64,000 nt of DNA from Baylisascaris procyonis (taxonomy: Eukaryota; Nematoda; Chromadorea; Rhabditida; Ascarididae). Both the position numbers and the translations under genes were made by a program. Within the stretch, counting starts at the first letter, position 1; every line of letters begins with the position of its first letter. The notes beneath the pieces are model-generated. The model was not told the DNA's origin. It worked only from the letters and a program-made list of their open reading frames with translations, and searched no databases. The DNA lies in NCBI GenBank assembly GCA_037389465.1, contig JAZARR010000032.1:1240001-1304000 (forward strand), read 5' to 3'. Below, piece after piece: positions 25,543 through 40,100 of the stretch.

Positions 25543-28148
25543 GGCAAATTGTTAGATATATGTATCTTTCCACATACGAGACATCACTATTTCCACCTTC
25601 GGTCTCTTTCAGATGACATTTTTTTTTGCCAAAATTTCTTAACAATTAAATCCTTTCCTGTTTGTGCCTCGTAATTTCATCTTAGTGTTTATTCCGTTAA
25701 ACTCCTTTCGTTTTTTCCCTCAAAGGCTGTTTAAGGAGGAGAGGCGGGGAAATTAGGCTGATGGAGGAGGGGAAGGGAAGGATTGTTCTCTTCGAAATTC
25801 CGTTTCCTCGCTGTCATCTTCTCAATTCTTCAAGGCTTCTTCTATTTGGTTGGGATACGATAAGTATGAGTGAACTACTGTGATAGAATTGGAATGAAAA
25901 TTTGAACCACAACGGGCTTATAGACTAAATGTTACCGTCGAAAAGCATGGATTGCTTTTCTGATTGCTTCTGTCCAAGGCAAATCTAATACAACTGTCTT
26001 CTACAGTGCGTTACTTGTGTTCCCTTTCTCGCTTATTTGCTGTTGTAGGATAATATCGTGCATCATTGAAATTGTTGATGAAACATGAGCATGTTTTAAC
26101 ACTCTCGAGTGCAGCTTCTTTCATTCTTATACTAATTGATTTTGATGATAAATAGTGTGCCAAATTGCCAGCTCAAAGCGATGCACGCAGCTGACACCAT
26201 CCATATAATCCCCGTTTGCATGAGGCGCTTCAAAACATCCAAAAATCGTTGCTTATCGTTTAATTTATGTCGATGTTTGGTATCATGACGCTCATCATGG
26301 TCGCATTAAAATTTAATATGCCTATAGAGTGCGATTTTATTGTCGGCCTTTGTTAACATTGAAGATGAATACATAATCGATTCTGGTATGAGGCTGAAAA
26401 CTATTGGATTAGGGAAGATTAGTACATCGTCGAAGCGGACAACTCAAAGAAACCGCTTAAATGGCAACACACAACCACATGCCGCATGAACGTGTTGTCT
26501 TATATTTCATGATTATGTAATGAAATTATATGGAAACAAAGAATGTTCATTGTACACAAAAGTGATCAAAATTATCATCGTCGCTTACGATTCGCTTTAG
26601 TGATGGTTTCTCATAAACGATTCTATCCTCTGTTTATCCAGTATATGGATCTGAACTATTAGAAATTGTTTTCGCCTATAGGAAAATGCGAAAAACCGTT
26701 GTGATTCTGTGGAATTAATTGAGCAATTATATATCAAAGCATTCTATGATTTAGAAATTTATTGTTTCGAAATGCCGAAAGAGGGCAAACGTTGACTTGT
26801 CCAAAGCGGCAGAGGTTCGAAAATGAAAGATTTTCAGGTAGAATTGGATATACGTGTAGTGGTGAAATTGACAGAAGCTAATAAGTAGACACTGACGTGC
26901 ATATATTATCTGGAATGTTGCATATACGGATGCTATTTTGAATGCTCTACTTGTATTCTCCACTTCTACATCCTGCCGTCCACACTCGAAGTCCACTCCG
27001 TTCTTGTTTTGTCCTTCGATCGTGCAGTGTTTGTTTTTTGTATGTTTTATGAAGTTCTGTTGCCGTTGTGCGAGGTTAAGTCTGTTAAAGAAGGCTAATT
27101 TTTGTGGGTCCTTCGAGGAATTGTTGCAGTGGTCGTAAAAATTAGTTAACGGGGAGAATTTATTGCACGAAAAGGATTTGATAAAACAATGGAGCATAAG
27201 GTGGTAGTGATGTGAGCAAATGCCGTAGCAATGTTGTAATGAGAGCAATCCACTTTCCTTGCCCTAGAAGACGCAAAATGCCTAAAATTGCAGCAGATCT
27301 GGCAAGAAAGCAAATTGCAAATAGGAAACAAGCACATCACATTTTCCGGCACGAGTGATGTTTTGGCATGCACCGAACGAATCGAAGCCAAGAAAGAACA
27401 CTTCTTCTGGCATTGCTGCTTCCTGTTGCTGACTGAAACAAACTGCTCGCATTCACAATTGACATCAAATCAGAGTTGCTTTGATGGAAGCAAATTATGG
27501 CAACGTCATATCATCGTTAAATATGCATATGAGCGTGTCTGTATCGGCCTATTTGTTACTTTCACCTATGCTGTCTTCAGAAGCTTGAGTTACAAAATCG
27601 ATCATTTGCAGTGCGCGTCATCGTTGAATCACGGTTTATATCGTGCCTAGTATGGAAAAAAGGCATAGATATTTAACAAGAATTTGGATGCATTTTGCAT
27701 CAATAGTATTCGATTTCACTCCAAACTTAACGTAGAAGTGTTATTCCTTCATAATGGGCTTATAAGCGTGCTCGCGTAATTACAGGTGACTGTCAGCTAC
27801 ACGAGGTGCAGTGGTAAATTGCGCTTGGCAAGACGGCAGTCGATATTACAACTTGAAGTTGCACTAGAAATTACGAACTGTCTAGTGTCAGGTCATTTTG
27901 ATAAGCTGTTGAACTGGATGGATAGGTCAGGGAGCGCAAACTGGATCTCGCAACAGTTCAGCTTCCGCACATGCGTTTGCTTTTGAGTGAACTTGTGTGC
28001 AGCGTGCCAATTTTCCCTCGGAGCATCTCAGACATCAACCGACTTTTTAAAACGTCCTTCTTGCACGCTTCGTTTTGGAATGTGAAGCTCCTTTTTGCGA
28101 AATCAGTAAATAAATAAGCACTCTCATTTGAAGTAGATGAAGACGATA

Positions 28149-28193
<45 letters not shown>

Positions 28194-31100
28194 GTCCTGC
28201 CGATTGAACATGTTTAAGAAATTTCAATGCATAACTAGGTCGATGGGAATCATTCTCTTCAGTGGTCATCAAAATCGAGTGATGTTCCCTAGCGTGGCAA
28301 CGAGTAACACTTGAGATCCACGTGTGGCGTTAACTTTGCCTGCATAAAAAGCATTAGTAGCTTCTGAGGAGGACTCACAGCCGGTAGTTCTCGATGCTGA
28401 TATGTGCGCCTAAACACTAAGAAATCGCGGAATTCCTGAAACGCTTTACTTTACATTCCCAGATAGGTGGAATGCTGTGTATGCATGTGTATGTCTGTAT
28501 GTATGTATATGCATGCAAAGGTTTCCTTCTATACATTCTCATATATATGTTGGGCTTTTTGCCTCTTAGATTCATTGAGTTGAGGACAAGCCGAGCATAC
28601 TATTCGCACTTCCATGTCGATCCATTTCATCCTTGGAATCTTCCCAATCGTTGAACTACTTGATCACGTTTATGGTTCCTCCCTGCGTTTGTTAAAATCG
28701 TTCAAACCTTAGCAATTCCAAGCGGCCACTCAACAATCGTTCCCAGTGTAGCAAAATGACAGTTTATATGAAATTGACGGATCCTCTATGAATGTATCAG
28801 CAATTCTGAAATGACGATTCGTATCGCAAAAAAAGAAACTTTTTAACTTGAAATCCGCATTACTTGTCAGCATGATGCGCATTATCGATTCTAATGACGC
28901 CTGATTAGTAAAACATTTCACGAAATGGAAAACCCATATTAACCTTAGAAACTTAGAAGTCGCTAATCAAGGTGTTATCCTTGCTGGAGTAGGTAACTCC
29001 GTGGCGATATTTCTCACGATATCAAAGCGAATGGAATTATATATGTAGATGCTGCATATAGGCTTATAATGATCAACTGAAGTGTGCAATTTCGTTAGCT
29101 AATTTTTTAATGCATCGCATCATGTGCGCATGTGAGAGGGATATGAACAAATGCAGAATGCGCACAAACATGGAACCTCTATTAATGCTAAACGTCTGCA
29201 TCAGCCATGTTTTTGAACACGTTTTCAGTGTGCATAATGTAATGAAATCTTGAAGGCAATCATTCAGCATGCGCACAGCATCCATCATCTGCCGCCGATA
29301 GGTGACATAGCCGCATTTCGGATTATCCCTCAAAACGCTTAATGGCAAAATGTTCATCGTTGAAATACGAGTACCATAATGCAAGAATGTTGGCGACGAG
29401 AGTACACTTAATAATTACGGAACTTAGCTAAAACACTTCTCATGTCGGTTTAGGAAGCACCAATTAATTCAATCATTTATGAGTGATTTGTGAACGTTTG
29501 CGAACGAGAGTTTTCTTCCATTCGTTGATATCAAATTGTAGGCATTGCTGGACGCCTATTGGTTGGGTGCATAAGGTCAGCGTAGAGGCGAAGGTCAAAT
29601 GCAATGTAAAATTTGAGCGCAATGACGCTATAGAGTTATTGTGATCTTCAGCGCTTTTTGTTTCAGTGGAATCAGTTTAAAGTCCTTACGCAGACCACGT
29701 CGAAAGCATATTGGCGCAATCTTTCATTCATCAACTACTTCAGAGATCCGTTTTTTGACCTATTTCCCACAAAAGTATTCCACATAGATTGCTCTCAGTG
29801 CATTAGTATTCACTTCAGCCTCTAACGATGATCAATCCAGCAGATTGGTGCTAAAACAGTGTTTTTTTAGCCTGAAGAAAGATTTATTGATTTCGTTGTA
29901 ATGTTAGATGACTGATTCTGCATTGGCATTGCGTTGAATGTTCGTCGTTGGTTGCGGTCGTTGATTTGTCTTTCTGAGTAGAGTTGTCGGACTTTGCAAT
30001 GCCGATAAGTGTGTATATGTATGAAGACAAGGTTCTTAAAAATTGCTACCTTCATTATGCTCCTCTCATTTGCTAAGAATTAACTCATTGATGCTCAGAA
30101 ATGTGCACTTCTGCGAGAGCTTAAATAAATTGAAGCGAAATTAAGCTTGTCGGCAGTTTCATTGTCATGTAGGCTTGCAAAGATTCTTTTTTTCCTAATT
30201 CGCCAGCTTTCTTCTGTGACAAATGAATTGCTAACAATGAATGTGTTGTTTTCCATATTGAATCTCGTTGAAGGCCTTTTTTCGGGAGCATTTTTTGAAA
30301 AGTAGAAAATACATCGGGAAGGTTCATAATCTTTCATAATTTGCTAGCTATTAGTTCATAATTTCTGTTTTTTTGTTGAGAAGTAAATCCTTTTTGAGAA
30401 CTAAATATACTAAATATTCTTCGATGAAGAAGTTTTTGTGGTTGAACGTTTGAGTTGTTGGAAAATGCTGCTTAGGTATGAGTTGTTTCTTATTGCGAGA
30501 AAATTTTCAACTCGGAGCGTTATTGTGGTATACTGATAGTTGCATTTGTTCGAATTCACGCCGCATGTTCTGAACTGTGTAATGCATCATAGATTCTTTC
30601 CTCATGGAATGCAGGCGTCGAGAACTCATTATGCGTTGAGGTAGATTGCACTTTTCGAATAGCATCTCTTCGTTGCGGCGATGGGAAAAAAAATTAGAAT
30701 GGATGCGAAAAATGGAAAAATCCCAGTTCGGCTGTTTGGTTATAATTGATTGTTTGGTCAAAGGAACGTCAATTTTGCGCGAGATTTATTAGAAACAATT
30801 GTTTTCGTTGGTCGATAAACATCAAATGGCATAATTTGATGAATCTAAATTGCATTGTTGTAGCAAATAAGTGCTAATCTATAACAAAGGGAACATAGTA
30901 TCAGCAGCAATAATTTTCCATACGACTAACACTGTGATTATACGTTTGTACAATAGGAACAGCACGAGCCGTGATGCAAATAGGTAGTTGTTCATATTTG
31001 AACGTAGAAATCTCTATGAGGTGAAAAAAACTGTCTAATTGATTCGCCTTTCATTGGTTTCGACAATGAGCCCCGTCGTGTAAGCAGCAGGCATCCGAGC

Positions 31101-34100
31101 ACTTCAGTAAAGATCCTTTAATAAATAGCAATTTAAGCTTTCTTTAAGTTTATTTCTTTTGAACACTGCTGGAAGCTTGCTTCTACCTGATCTACTGCTA
31201 GCGATGTATAGTGATACTCGTTCGCGATCACTTAGCTCATCAGTGGTTATTCCTCAAATATACAAAGAATGCCTTGATAACACAAACTATGATTAGTGAA
31301 TATTAGTCGTTGTTATACCTTCTGAGTTGACCATGTTTTGATTTGACCATATTTTTTCATGTTATTTTTTTCAGTTATTTCCTATACCGTGTAATAGATA
31401 TTAGATGATCTTTGAGACGATAATTTCCTTTCAATTCTTAATTCAATTATCTTCTCTCTCATCGCATAATCATAAAGAATTGCATGTGAAACACAGATCT
31501 CATTTGGCTAATTAAAGCGTTCAAGAATTTTTCTTGTTGCGCAGAATGAATTTGAACCGCGAATGTTCTTAGCAGTTCTTCCTTTGTGTACGTCACGCGG
31601 AAGTATGTGATTTTAGGGGAGCAATCACTTTTTCCCACATTCACCGAATCTTTTCCAGGTGACAACTAATATGTATGCTACTAGTTTATTGACGTTAAAA
31701 ATCACCCACAATCAGGCGATAATATGACACATTCGCATAATTGGTACTATTCATGTGTGTAAAAACCTATCAATGCATTTGATAGGTCGGACTCATGTGA
31801 TGTAGTGCTAATATGATTCGTTATTGTCACCGACTAGATGGCATGTCGTTTTCAGATTATCAAGTGAATAATAGCTTCTCTCAAAGCATGTAGTCCACAA
31901 ATCGAAGTTAGCCTATTCAATCGTTGCGGAGAAAATCATTTTTACGCAACATCGTATCACTCAATAAGGCTAAAACTTTCCGCTGCATTATATTCACATT
32001 ATTATCAAAGTGTATTTATATAGCGGAGTTCAAAACATAGAAGGTAGGTGAGATGAAAAATTTCCTACTAGCCTCAAATGAAATTTTCGTGCAATAGTCT
32101 TTTGACGACTAAGATAACAATGGTGTCTGCAAAAAAACTTTTTTTTTCTTCATAAAGAGAGCAAATTATGCTCAGTGTTTGTCGTATGACGTCTTCGGAG
32201 GAAAAATTGTAGTTCTTGAAAAATTTCTTCCGGTGGAAATTTTACGAAAACATTCGCTCATTAGCGCTTATTTGAAAAATTTCTAAACGGCATGTAGGTA
32301 GAATTACACGAAAATATTTCCACTGCGGAATTCATATTAAGCAGCTATGCTCATATATGACGATACGTCAACTGTGTAGAATTTTTTTTTCTTTTTTTTG
32401 AGTATGATATATCGTAATTGTTTAACAGGTGGCAATCATTGAAATATTAGTTGTGAGATAATGAGGGGCTCGATGTCACGCGGAATAGAAACATCTCTGA
32501 CTCTAAAAAAAACTACTGACGGAGATTTTCCATAGAGACACCCCACAAAACGTATGCTATTTGCGCAAAAGTGGCCACCTGCAGAGAGATTCTAGAGTTT
32601 CCTCTTCCGAATGCAAAAAATAACTTCCTCTCCTCTGCGATAATTTTTGAAGAAATTTATTTCTGTATTGTTTTGAGTGCAACTTGCTTACATCTTGAAG
32701 CTTAGCGACCTGTGTGGGGTCCTAAACTCATTGTTGAAATGATTAAGCTAACGGATCTCATCGTGAAAGATAGTACACTTGAATAATTCCGTACATAGGC
32801 ATTTTTGTTATCACCAATAATTGCACATCACTAAGTGCAGAACTTTTTTCGACATTCCCAACTTTTTCGAATCGAAGTCGAGGAAAAGGGAGTTATCAAA
32901 AAATTTATTAAAGTTTCATCATTATTTGTGGTTCTCTAAGTTCTAATGAATTAATTCGAAATCCTAAAGAAATCTTTATCTCAATAGCTATTTCGAATGT
33001 GATTTCTGAATTTATGTAGCTTGATAAATTTTTTGCAATGACGAACATCGAAAATCCAGAAAGCAAATTCATTAATAACATAAGACTCGAAAGAAACTCG
33101 TAGGATATTTTTTTTAAATGTTGTGTTAATGTAGGCCAGTCACATAATTTCTTGGAACATGCGATTCGTCGAGAATTTCAATTACATAGTGATTTTGTAG
33201 AAAAAGATCTTGAAATTCATGCGCATCATGGCACTCTGCCACATATTTGACGTTTGAAAATATTACGGAGGCAAGTTACGAATGTACTTCTAGGTAGTTA
33301 ATGCGTTCCGTAAAGGGGAGTGCTTCTTGAGAAGAGTCGTCGGTACGTGAATGATTGGAGAGGAGTTTTCTGGTTGTTCCCATCTTATGTTCCATAGTTC
33401 AGTATGGAATGATCCACACAGAAGATTAAGATCGATCATAGGAAGTTGTTCTGGTCCCTTGCGTGATGCATATCATTTCTTTTGCTGTTCTTTGTGCATT
33501 GTGCTCTCTCTTCTCATTAGTGACAGATGTGTTCAAAACGATGTCGCCGACTCTTGAATGCTCATTCAATTCTCAAGATGTTTCAAATGAGCTTGACATT
33601 CGATTTATCTCATACGACAGAGTCTCGTTATTGAGCAATGAATGAGAAGTTTGATATACTTCGTAACGAAAAAGGGCCTATCGGATGTCTTAAACATCTC
33701 CTTAACAGATATACTTCGTTTTTTTTCCCGGAAGAATCTGAAGGAATAATCCCGCTAAAACTTATGTTTTAAAATGGCATCGGTTGTGCATAAAATGTTC
33801 GAGGGCCAGATGCATAAAAAACATCTTAGGTGAAGAAGATCCGGGTGAGAGGATGAGAGTGGTTTTGTGGAAAGTATTCAGCATTGCTGAAGATGAAAAA
33901 ATGTTCGCCAGGGTCAATTATTTAAGCGATATTCGATGTGTCTTCGTTTCCGTTGCATTCATCCTCGGATGCCTATATAGGTTGCAAGATGCGTGAAAAC
34001 GGATCGACTTAAGCGAATACATTAATCGTTACATGTGAGATACACTTGGCAGCCTAGTGTTTATTTAACACAGGATGTTCTGTTCTTACTATACATCGGC

Positions 34101-37100
34101 TATAATTCAGCCCTCACTCATTTATGTATGACGCGTATCTTGTGCGACAAATAACGACTAACACGCAAACTCACTAATGTATTGTTAGAGAAGTGAACTA
34201 AGGGCCATAGGCAATAGAATTATTAGTGGCCACTATGCTATAAAGCTTTAATTGAAAAATGGGAAGCTGGAAATAGATCAAATGCATGAAGAAGAACGCG
34301 AGCAGCTATATATCGCATTTTCGGGAAAAATACCTGAATGATGAATGTGTAATGTAATGTTTTGCTGCTTCTCAGAAATAAGGCTCAAATTATATATGCA
34401 AATTTAAGTGCTTCAGTCAAATTTCAGCGCACTTTTGTAGGACGATACACTCTGAGCTTATATATAATTTACAAGTGAACGCAAAGAAAACCGATAACGT
34501 CATAGTGGCCTTTCATTGAGAAGGAATGACTACATGTTATGGACAAAAATGATCACTTCGGTTGATATATGTATGATACTCAGACTTATTATTTGAGCCT
34601 TTAATATGATCTATGTTACTGAAAAGAAATTTCTTCGTTTGTGGTGGTGCTAAGTCGTTTGTGATTAAAACTGAGTGCAAGCCTGAGTGGTCGATATCTA
34701 GGTTTATACACAGTCCCGTGAGTGGGGGAACGCTATATTGCTTTTGATATGAAAATATTTCGAAGCCCACGATATCTTTGATCGAAGAACTCCTCCAACC
34801 CCTTCCTCACTTCTAAAGCTTCTGAAAACTTTAGCGAAATAAAGGTACATCTCGAGCAGTCCCACCGGAGATATCAAAGAGAAACGCGATATTTTTATAA
34901 TAACATCATTCATGATTTGGAAGGGCGCTTTGGAATAAAACACCACTCAGGACGGGGAAGCTCTAAATTTCGGAGCTAGGTGAGATGGGGAGGAATGAAA
35001 GGACATATTTTTCACAGAAAAGCCACGCAATGAAAGCCAGCCTTTAATAAGCGAACTTGTTCTTGGAAAGACGAAAACGTGATACTTGTATACTCTGCTG
35101 AAGATTTTAGAAGCTTTTAAATGAACGAGATAGCAATTAGCTGTTTCGATCTTCTCGAAAACTACTGAAATAAGAAAAATCGATTTTTGATAGATGAGCC
35201 TTCTTAGTGATGTTCTTCATGAACTATAGGATCGACATGAGAGCTTCGTAAATGAAACACCCTAACTCTTAGCGATGAGAAAAACTATGATGGGATTGAA
35301 TGGGATTTCACGCAAATTTCGAGGATATGTTCTTTTCACACTTGCCGTATACATGAGAAATGAAGGATATATGTTCTCTTAATATATGAAGCTTTCTCCT
35401 TTTTCGTGATTCTTCTAGTCATCAAAGCCTTAATCGTCCGAATCGTAATTATTTTGTACACAACTTTTGTACTTGTGGAAATTCTATAGCGTTTCAAATC
35501 CATATGCTGTTCAGATACTATAGCGTCGCACTTTTTTTTTTTTCAGCAATGTTTTGGGGAAAATACGATTACGATAATTTGGTTACACTTTTTGAATGGA
35601 ATTCTGTGAATGCTCTTCGTTCTATTCAATGATTGCGAAAAAACTATTAGAGCGTGCATATTAACTGAAAGCGAATAGTAAACATCAGAGATCATTAGAA
35701 CTTTATGAGTTCAAATGCTGTTAGCAGCATATTTATGTAAAGGACAAAGGCAAAAATTGTTAGCACTGACGTGCTCTCTCATGTATGAGAAAATGCACAT
35801 TGAAATTGATTAAAAAATTTTGATCCGTAAGAGTGATATAATTAGGGATGTATTATAATAGTGTATTGTTGAAGACCCGATTACGCACATCTATACTTGA
35901 GAAGCTAATGGAATTTATAGATGGAAGTGCCTTGTGAGTGAGGAAACGTGATTAAAACTTCATGATTTCGTGATGTTCTTGCTTTTTTCGAATTTTCCTG
36001 GGGGTCATTTGATGATGGAATGAATACAGCCGTTTTATCAATGCCTTCGAACTTGAAATCTGGACCCCGAACTAGGAACCGAAGTGGGAACATGAAGAGT
36101 AACTAAGGGTTTGCATCGGCCTATCCCTCTTTTTGTTACGAAGTCAAGTGGCAATCGACGCTTCTGTTTTCTTCATCCTCGATGTTTCCTCATTTTTCCG
36201 CAACGCTGCATCTAAGTTCTTCGCGCTTCTAATTATCTGAAATCGGCAGTATTCAATTATGCTTTCCGAACTTTGTTCGCTATTCAATGGAAGTTTTGCA
36301 ACGCATATTTAATGCAAGAACCTTTGCAAAATCGATGCTTGAATATAACAACTCCTAAAGAATTCCACAACGGTAATATTGATTTGCATTTACCAATAAA
36401 ACTTTATTGTTCCCCAGAAAGGCAATAGATGGCTTTGTCAACAGCATATTATTAACGCTTACCTACGATGGTTTGGAATAAAATTAGAAGTCTATATATT
36501 TCAGATTTTGCAACAGTCGATCCAGTTTACTTAGCACTGAAGCAAGCGACTGGCATATATGGGAGAAGAGGCTCATCAGCACATAATTTCGATTCCGCTA
36601 CACCGTCGCCAAGGAATCTTTCTGATGCATCACTACAGGATTCTGGCTATGCTGAAGCGAGCTATAGTCGAGGACCGCTTGTCGGTTCAACTCCGCAACT
36701 TGACCAATCAGGTAACTCATTACTTACATAATTTGGAAAGGGAAAATTTCGTACAATATAATGGTGCCCTCTTCAGAAAATTATCCCAAAGGAAAACAGC
36801 GAGCTGTAGTAGTGACGAGTATGAGGGTCTGTTGAACAAAGCTTTGGGCATTTTCATCTAATTTTCATCACCTCATGTCTTTCTAATGTTCTCGAGTTTA
36901 TGAAAAGCTCTCACATTTTGAATGATGAAGAATTCATGGAGAATTTGTTAACGAACATATTCGTGCAAAGCATTAAGAGCGGTGTGCATTTGCCGATAAG
37001 ATAATAAAAGGAAATAATTGTGAAAAAAATTTTTGTTATGCATTATGCTTGATGAAGCACATGAAACTAGACTAGCGCATTAAAAGAATGCAATGAAATT

Positions 37101-40100
37101 TTCAATTGTTTTTCTTTTTGATTTCTTACTTTGCATTAAAAAAAAATGTGCCGCATTCCTCATTTATTTGGATGATTAGCATAGATTATGTTGATGATAA
37201 AAATATTTTGCTGCTTTATGCCTATGTCGTTCCGAATAAGAAGGGGAATCGCAGTCATGTCGTTGGCCGTCTGGCATCCCTCTGCACATGTTTATTTAAT
37301 TATCGGTTGCAGTGTTTCATTGTGCAGCAATGGTAGCATGAACATAAGCCTGCCATCCAAAATAAACGGCTTTTGTTTTAGCATTTTGCTTTGGCATCGA
37401 ATTGAATGCCATTGACAGGCTTTAGAACTGGACACCGTTAGATTGAAGGGGAAGAGATGAGCTTATGAACAGTTTAGCGAATTGCTTCTTCTAAAAGACA
37501 GTTGCAAGTTCCAGCAAACGGCTGATGTTTCAATGAGTTAGCCCTGAGGTATTACCTAGCTGAGAATCCTCAACAATTTCTTTAGCATATTTTTAGTAAC
37601 GCATTATAAAAGCTTTAGACGAAAACATGCTTCTCAGGTACCTCTACTTCGGTTTGAAAAGAATTTCACCACCTAAGTCAACATTTTTACTGCAGTGGAT
37701 TACAAAAGGTGATACTTAAACATGCATACGTATTTTTTCGGTATTTTTAAAGATTTGGGGTGCAATGTTGGACTATGGAGCCATGAGGCGAAGTTCATAT
37801 TGGTTAGTGTTCCTCAGAGCCTTTAGTATCTCATCTGTTAGAGAGAATGCCAACGTTTTGTCGACGATTCCTCATATATGATTGGATACATGCATGAAAA
37901 GAGTAGACAAACCCATAACAAAGCCGGATTACTGTTCACTGATGAATAGCAGAAGATGCGCGCTTAAAATTAGATATTTATTTCGATGTGTGAATGACAA
38001 TGGCGAAATGAACGCACATTGCGACTGATAATCTTCTCTCTCAATAGTAAGAGGGGAACATGATTCAATTGAATTGTTGCTTCGTTGTGCTTGGCTTGTC
38101 TCATTAGTATTGCCAGCCGCGCTGAGTAGTGTCACAACTTCATCAGGCTGTCACTAGGTCTTCTTTGCTACACCACTTACTCAAGAATGGTAATCATTTT
38201 CAGAGAGACAACGGTTTCAGCCACTCTAGTATTTCCCATTTATTTTCGCATTATTTAGATCAGAAAATTGTTCAGCTATCTTTGCATAGTTATTATGACG
38301 TACGTGCACTGGTGCATCTGAAGCATATTGCAATGGTTCGCTTTCTATTGGTTTCTGGTTTTACAATTATGTATAATTGGGTCCTCTAAAAATGTTACGC
38401 GTAATAAGGAGACGAATTAGGCACTCAGGAACTTGGACTTCATGAATGTGAAAAAAAAAAAGAATAGTGTATTCAGATTGAACCATCGTTCCGTGCAGTC
38501 TTGCAGAAGTACGTAGGCAAAAGGCGACATAGCGTTTGATCGCATCGTGCGGTTCATTGATCCATTTGATAGTATTAGACCAGGAAATTGAAGCCAATGT
38601 TCAAAATTTGCAACAATTTTCTCGTTGATTCATTGCACTCGAAATGGTATAAGAGCGACAGTCGCCCACAAGTAAGTGGTATCAAAGTGTATATTGCAAC
38701 TGCGATGTAAGATCTGGCATATATATGGATCAGAACCCACCCTGTTGAACTATCGAGCGAGTTCCAGTGCATTTTTGATTGTTGCCATCGAAAATTTCAT
38801 TCATTCCTTCTATGATGCTAGATTTCCGAGCGATGGCTGTCGTTTTTTCTCTGTCTTTTTTCGCGACGATTTTTGCCATAACAGCGAGAATTTTTGTCCG
38901 TCTCTTGTGGTGTCGGAAAGATTGGATACTCGGTAAAACTTCACATACCCCGAGTTCTAGTGAATTATTGCGGTCTGGGTGGTGTGAGATTTTGAAGCTG
39001 CCAATATTCGAGATACAGAGGACACAACATTGGGGGGTTACAATAGGCTATACACATCCTAGCACTATGCCAAATAACCCGCTTTTCATTCCTTGCTGTT
39101 TTTTCTTTGTTCTCGGCAATCTTTGCCCGAAAGAATCAGTGATATCCTCGAATCTTTTCTATTCATCCGGCTGAAAGAGCCCTTTTTCTGCAACTGTTAT
39201 TTCGTGTGCCTCGGTTAAATCGTACAAATATACTCTGATAAGCTCTTATTGCTCAGCACTTTTCGTTGCTCACTTCTTGTTATAAGTGCACGGCAAATAT
39301 TTAGGTTGCCACATTGCGTGTTCTTTTTTATTCTTAAGATGTCATGAGTTTGTTCCCAGCAATAGCCGTGCAAGTGATATTTATACGAAAATAGTAATCG
39401 TTGATGTGATTAGGGTAGAACAGTCCATAAAAATAACACTGCCAAAAAATTGGGGATCTGCAATTTCTTGGATCTTAGCGGCTACGAGTGCCGGTCGATA
39501 CATGTGGTCAATGTCTAATTGCTACTTCTGTCGTTGTGTTTGTTCGAGAATGTTTCTGCGAGTGTGCACCGTTGTTGAACAGTGAGTGAGTGCAACAATA
39601 GGATAGATCAAGTTTGCTTGGCACGAATATCATGAAAACTCTACTCAAACACAAGTCAGAATTCCTGGCCACCTATATAGACGAAAAAGTACACCCATTC
39701 TCGCCTTCTCGGCTCCCTCTTTGAACGGAGAGAAAATGAGAAAGCCGAAAAATTGACGACATGAATGCCTCATTGATATATGAAGGTTCCAATTAGCAGC
39801 TGTCGATTGGTCCTTTTTCATGTGCCTTTTATTATCGTTCGAATTTTTCTTTCATTTTATTGTGCACTCTTTCCTCTCGATTTTTTTCGTTGATTTCTGT
39901 TAGCTTAATGTTCCATTTAGCGTCAATGAAAAAGAACAAAAATTTATTCATCATCGATGATTTAGTAATCAATTACCACTTGCAATACGAATATCAAATA
40001 GATGAAAATGGTTTGCAAGTGGCGTTATAAATTTCGATGGATATGAGACTCGTTATAATATGGATGAATGTATTGCGAGATATTTACTTACCTAGGCATT

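Larger units (their letters stand above)
22721..36504 (+). other. 13.8-kb intron of the SH3-protein gene
   Basis: The donor AAGAG|gtaaac at 22721 and the acceptor tatttcag|A at 36505 are joined by phase: exon 1 leaves one base (G) and the next exon supplies AT, giving GAT (Asp). Inside I see no nested gene I can support. There are two (AT)n tracts, an (ATTC)n tract, and isolated frames such as 26751-27248 (-) and 27288-27650 (+) without domains or partner exons. The intron could hide small additional exons of this gene (for example a zinc-binding domain exon if the protein is STAC-like), but I found no cysteine/histidine pattern to support one. Confidence 0.6.

Noticed and set aside
26751..27248. 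165-codon open frame on the - strand inside the large intron
   Set aside because: It is the longest simple frame in that intron but has no domain, no repeated motif, no signal peptide or membrane pattern, and no partner exon. An opposite-strand frame overlaps it. A chance frame is more likely.
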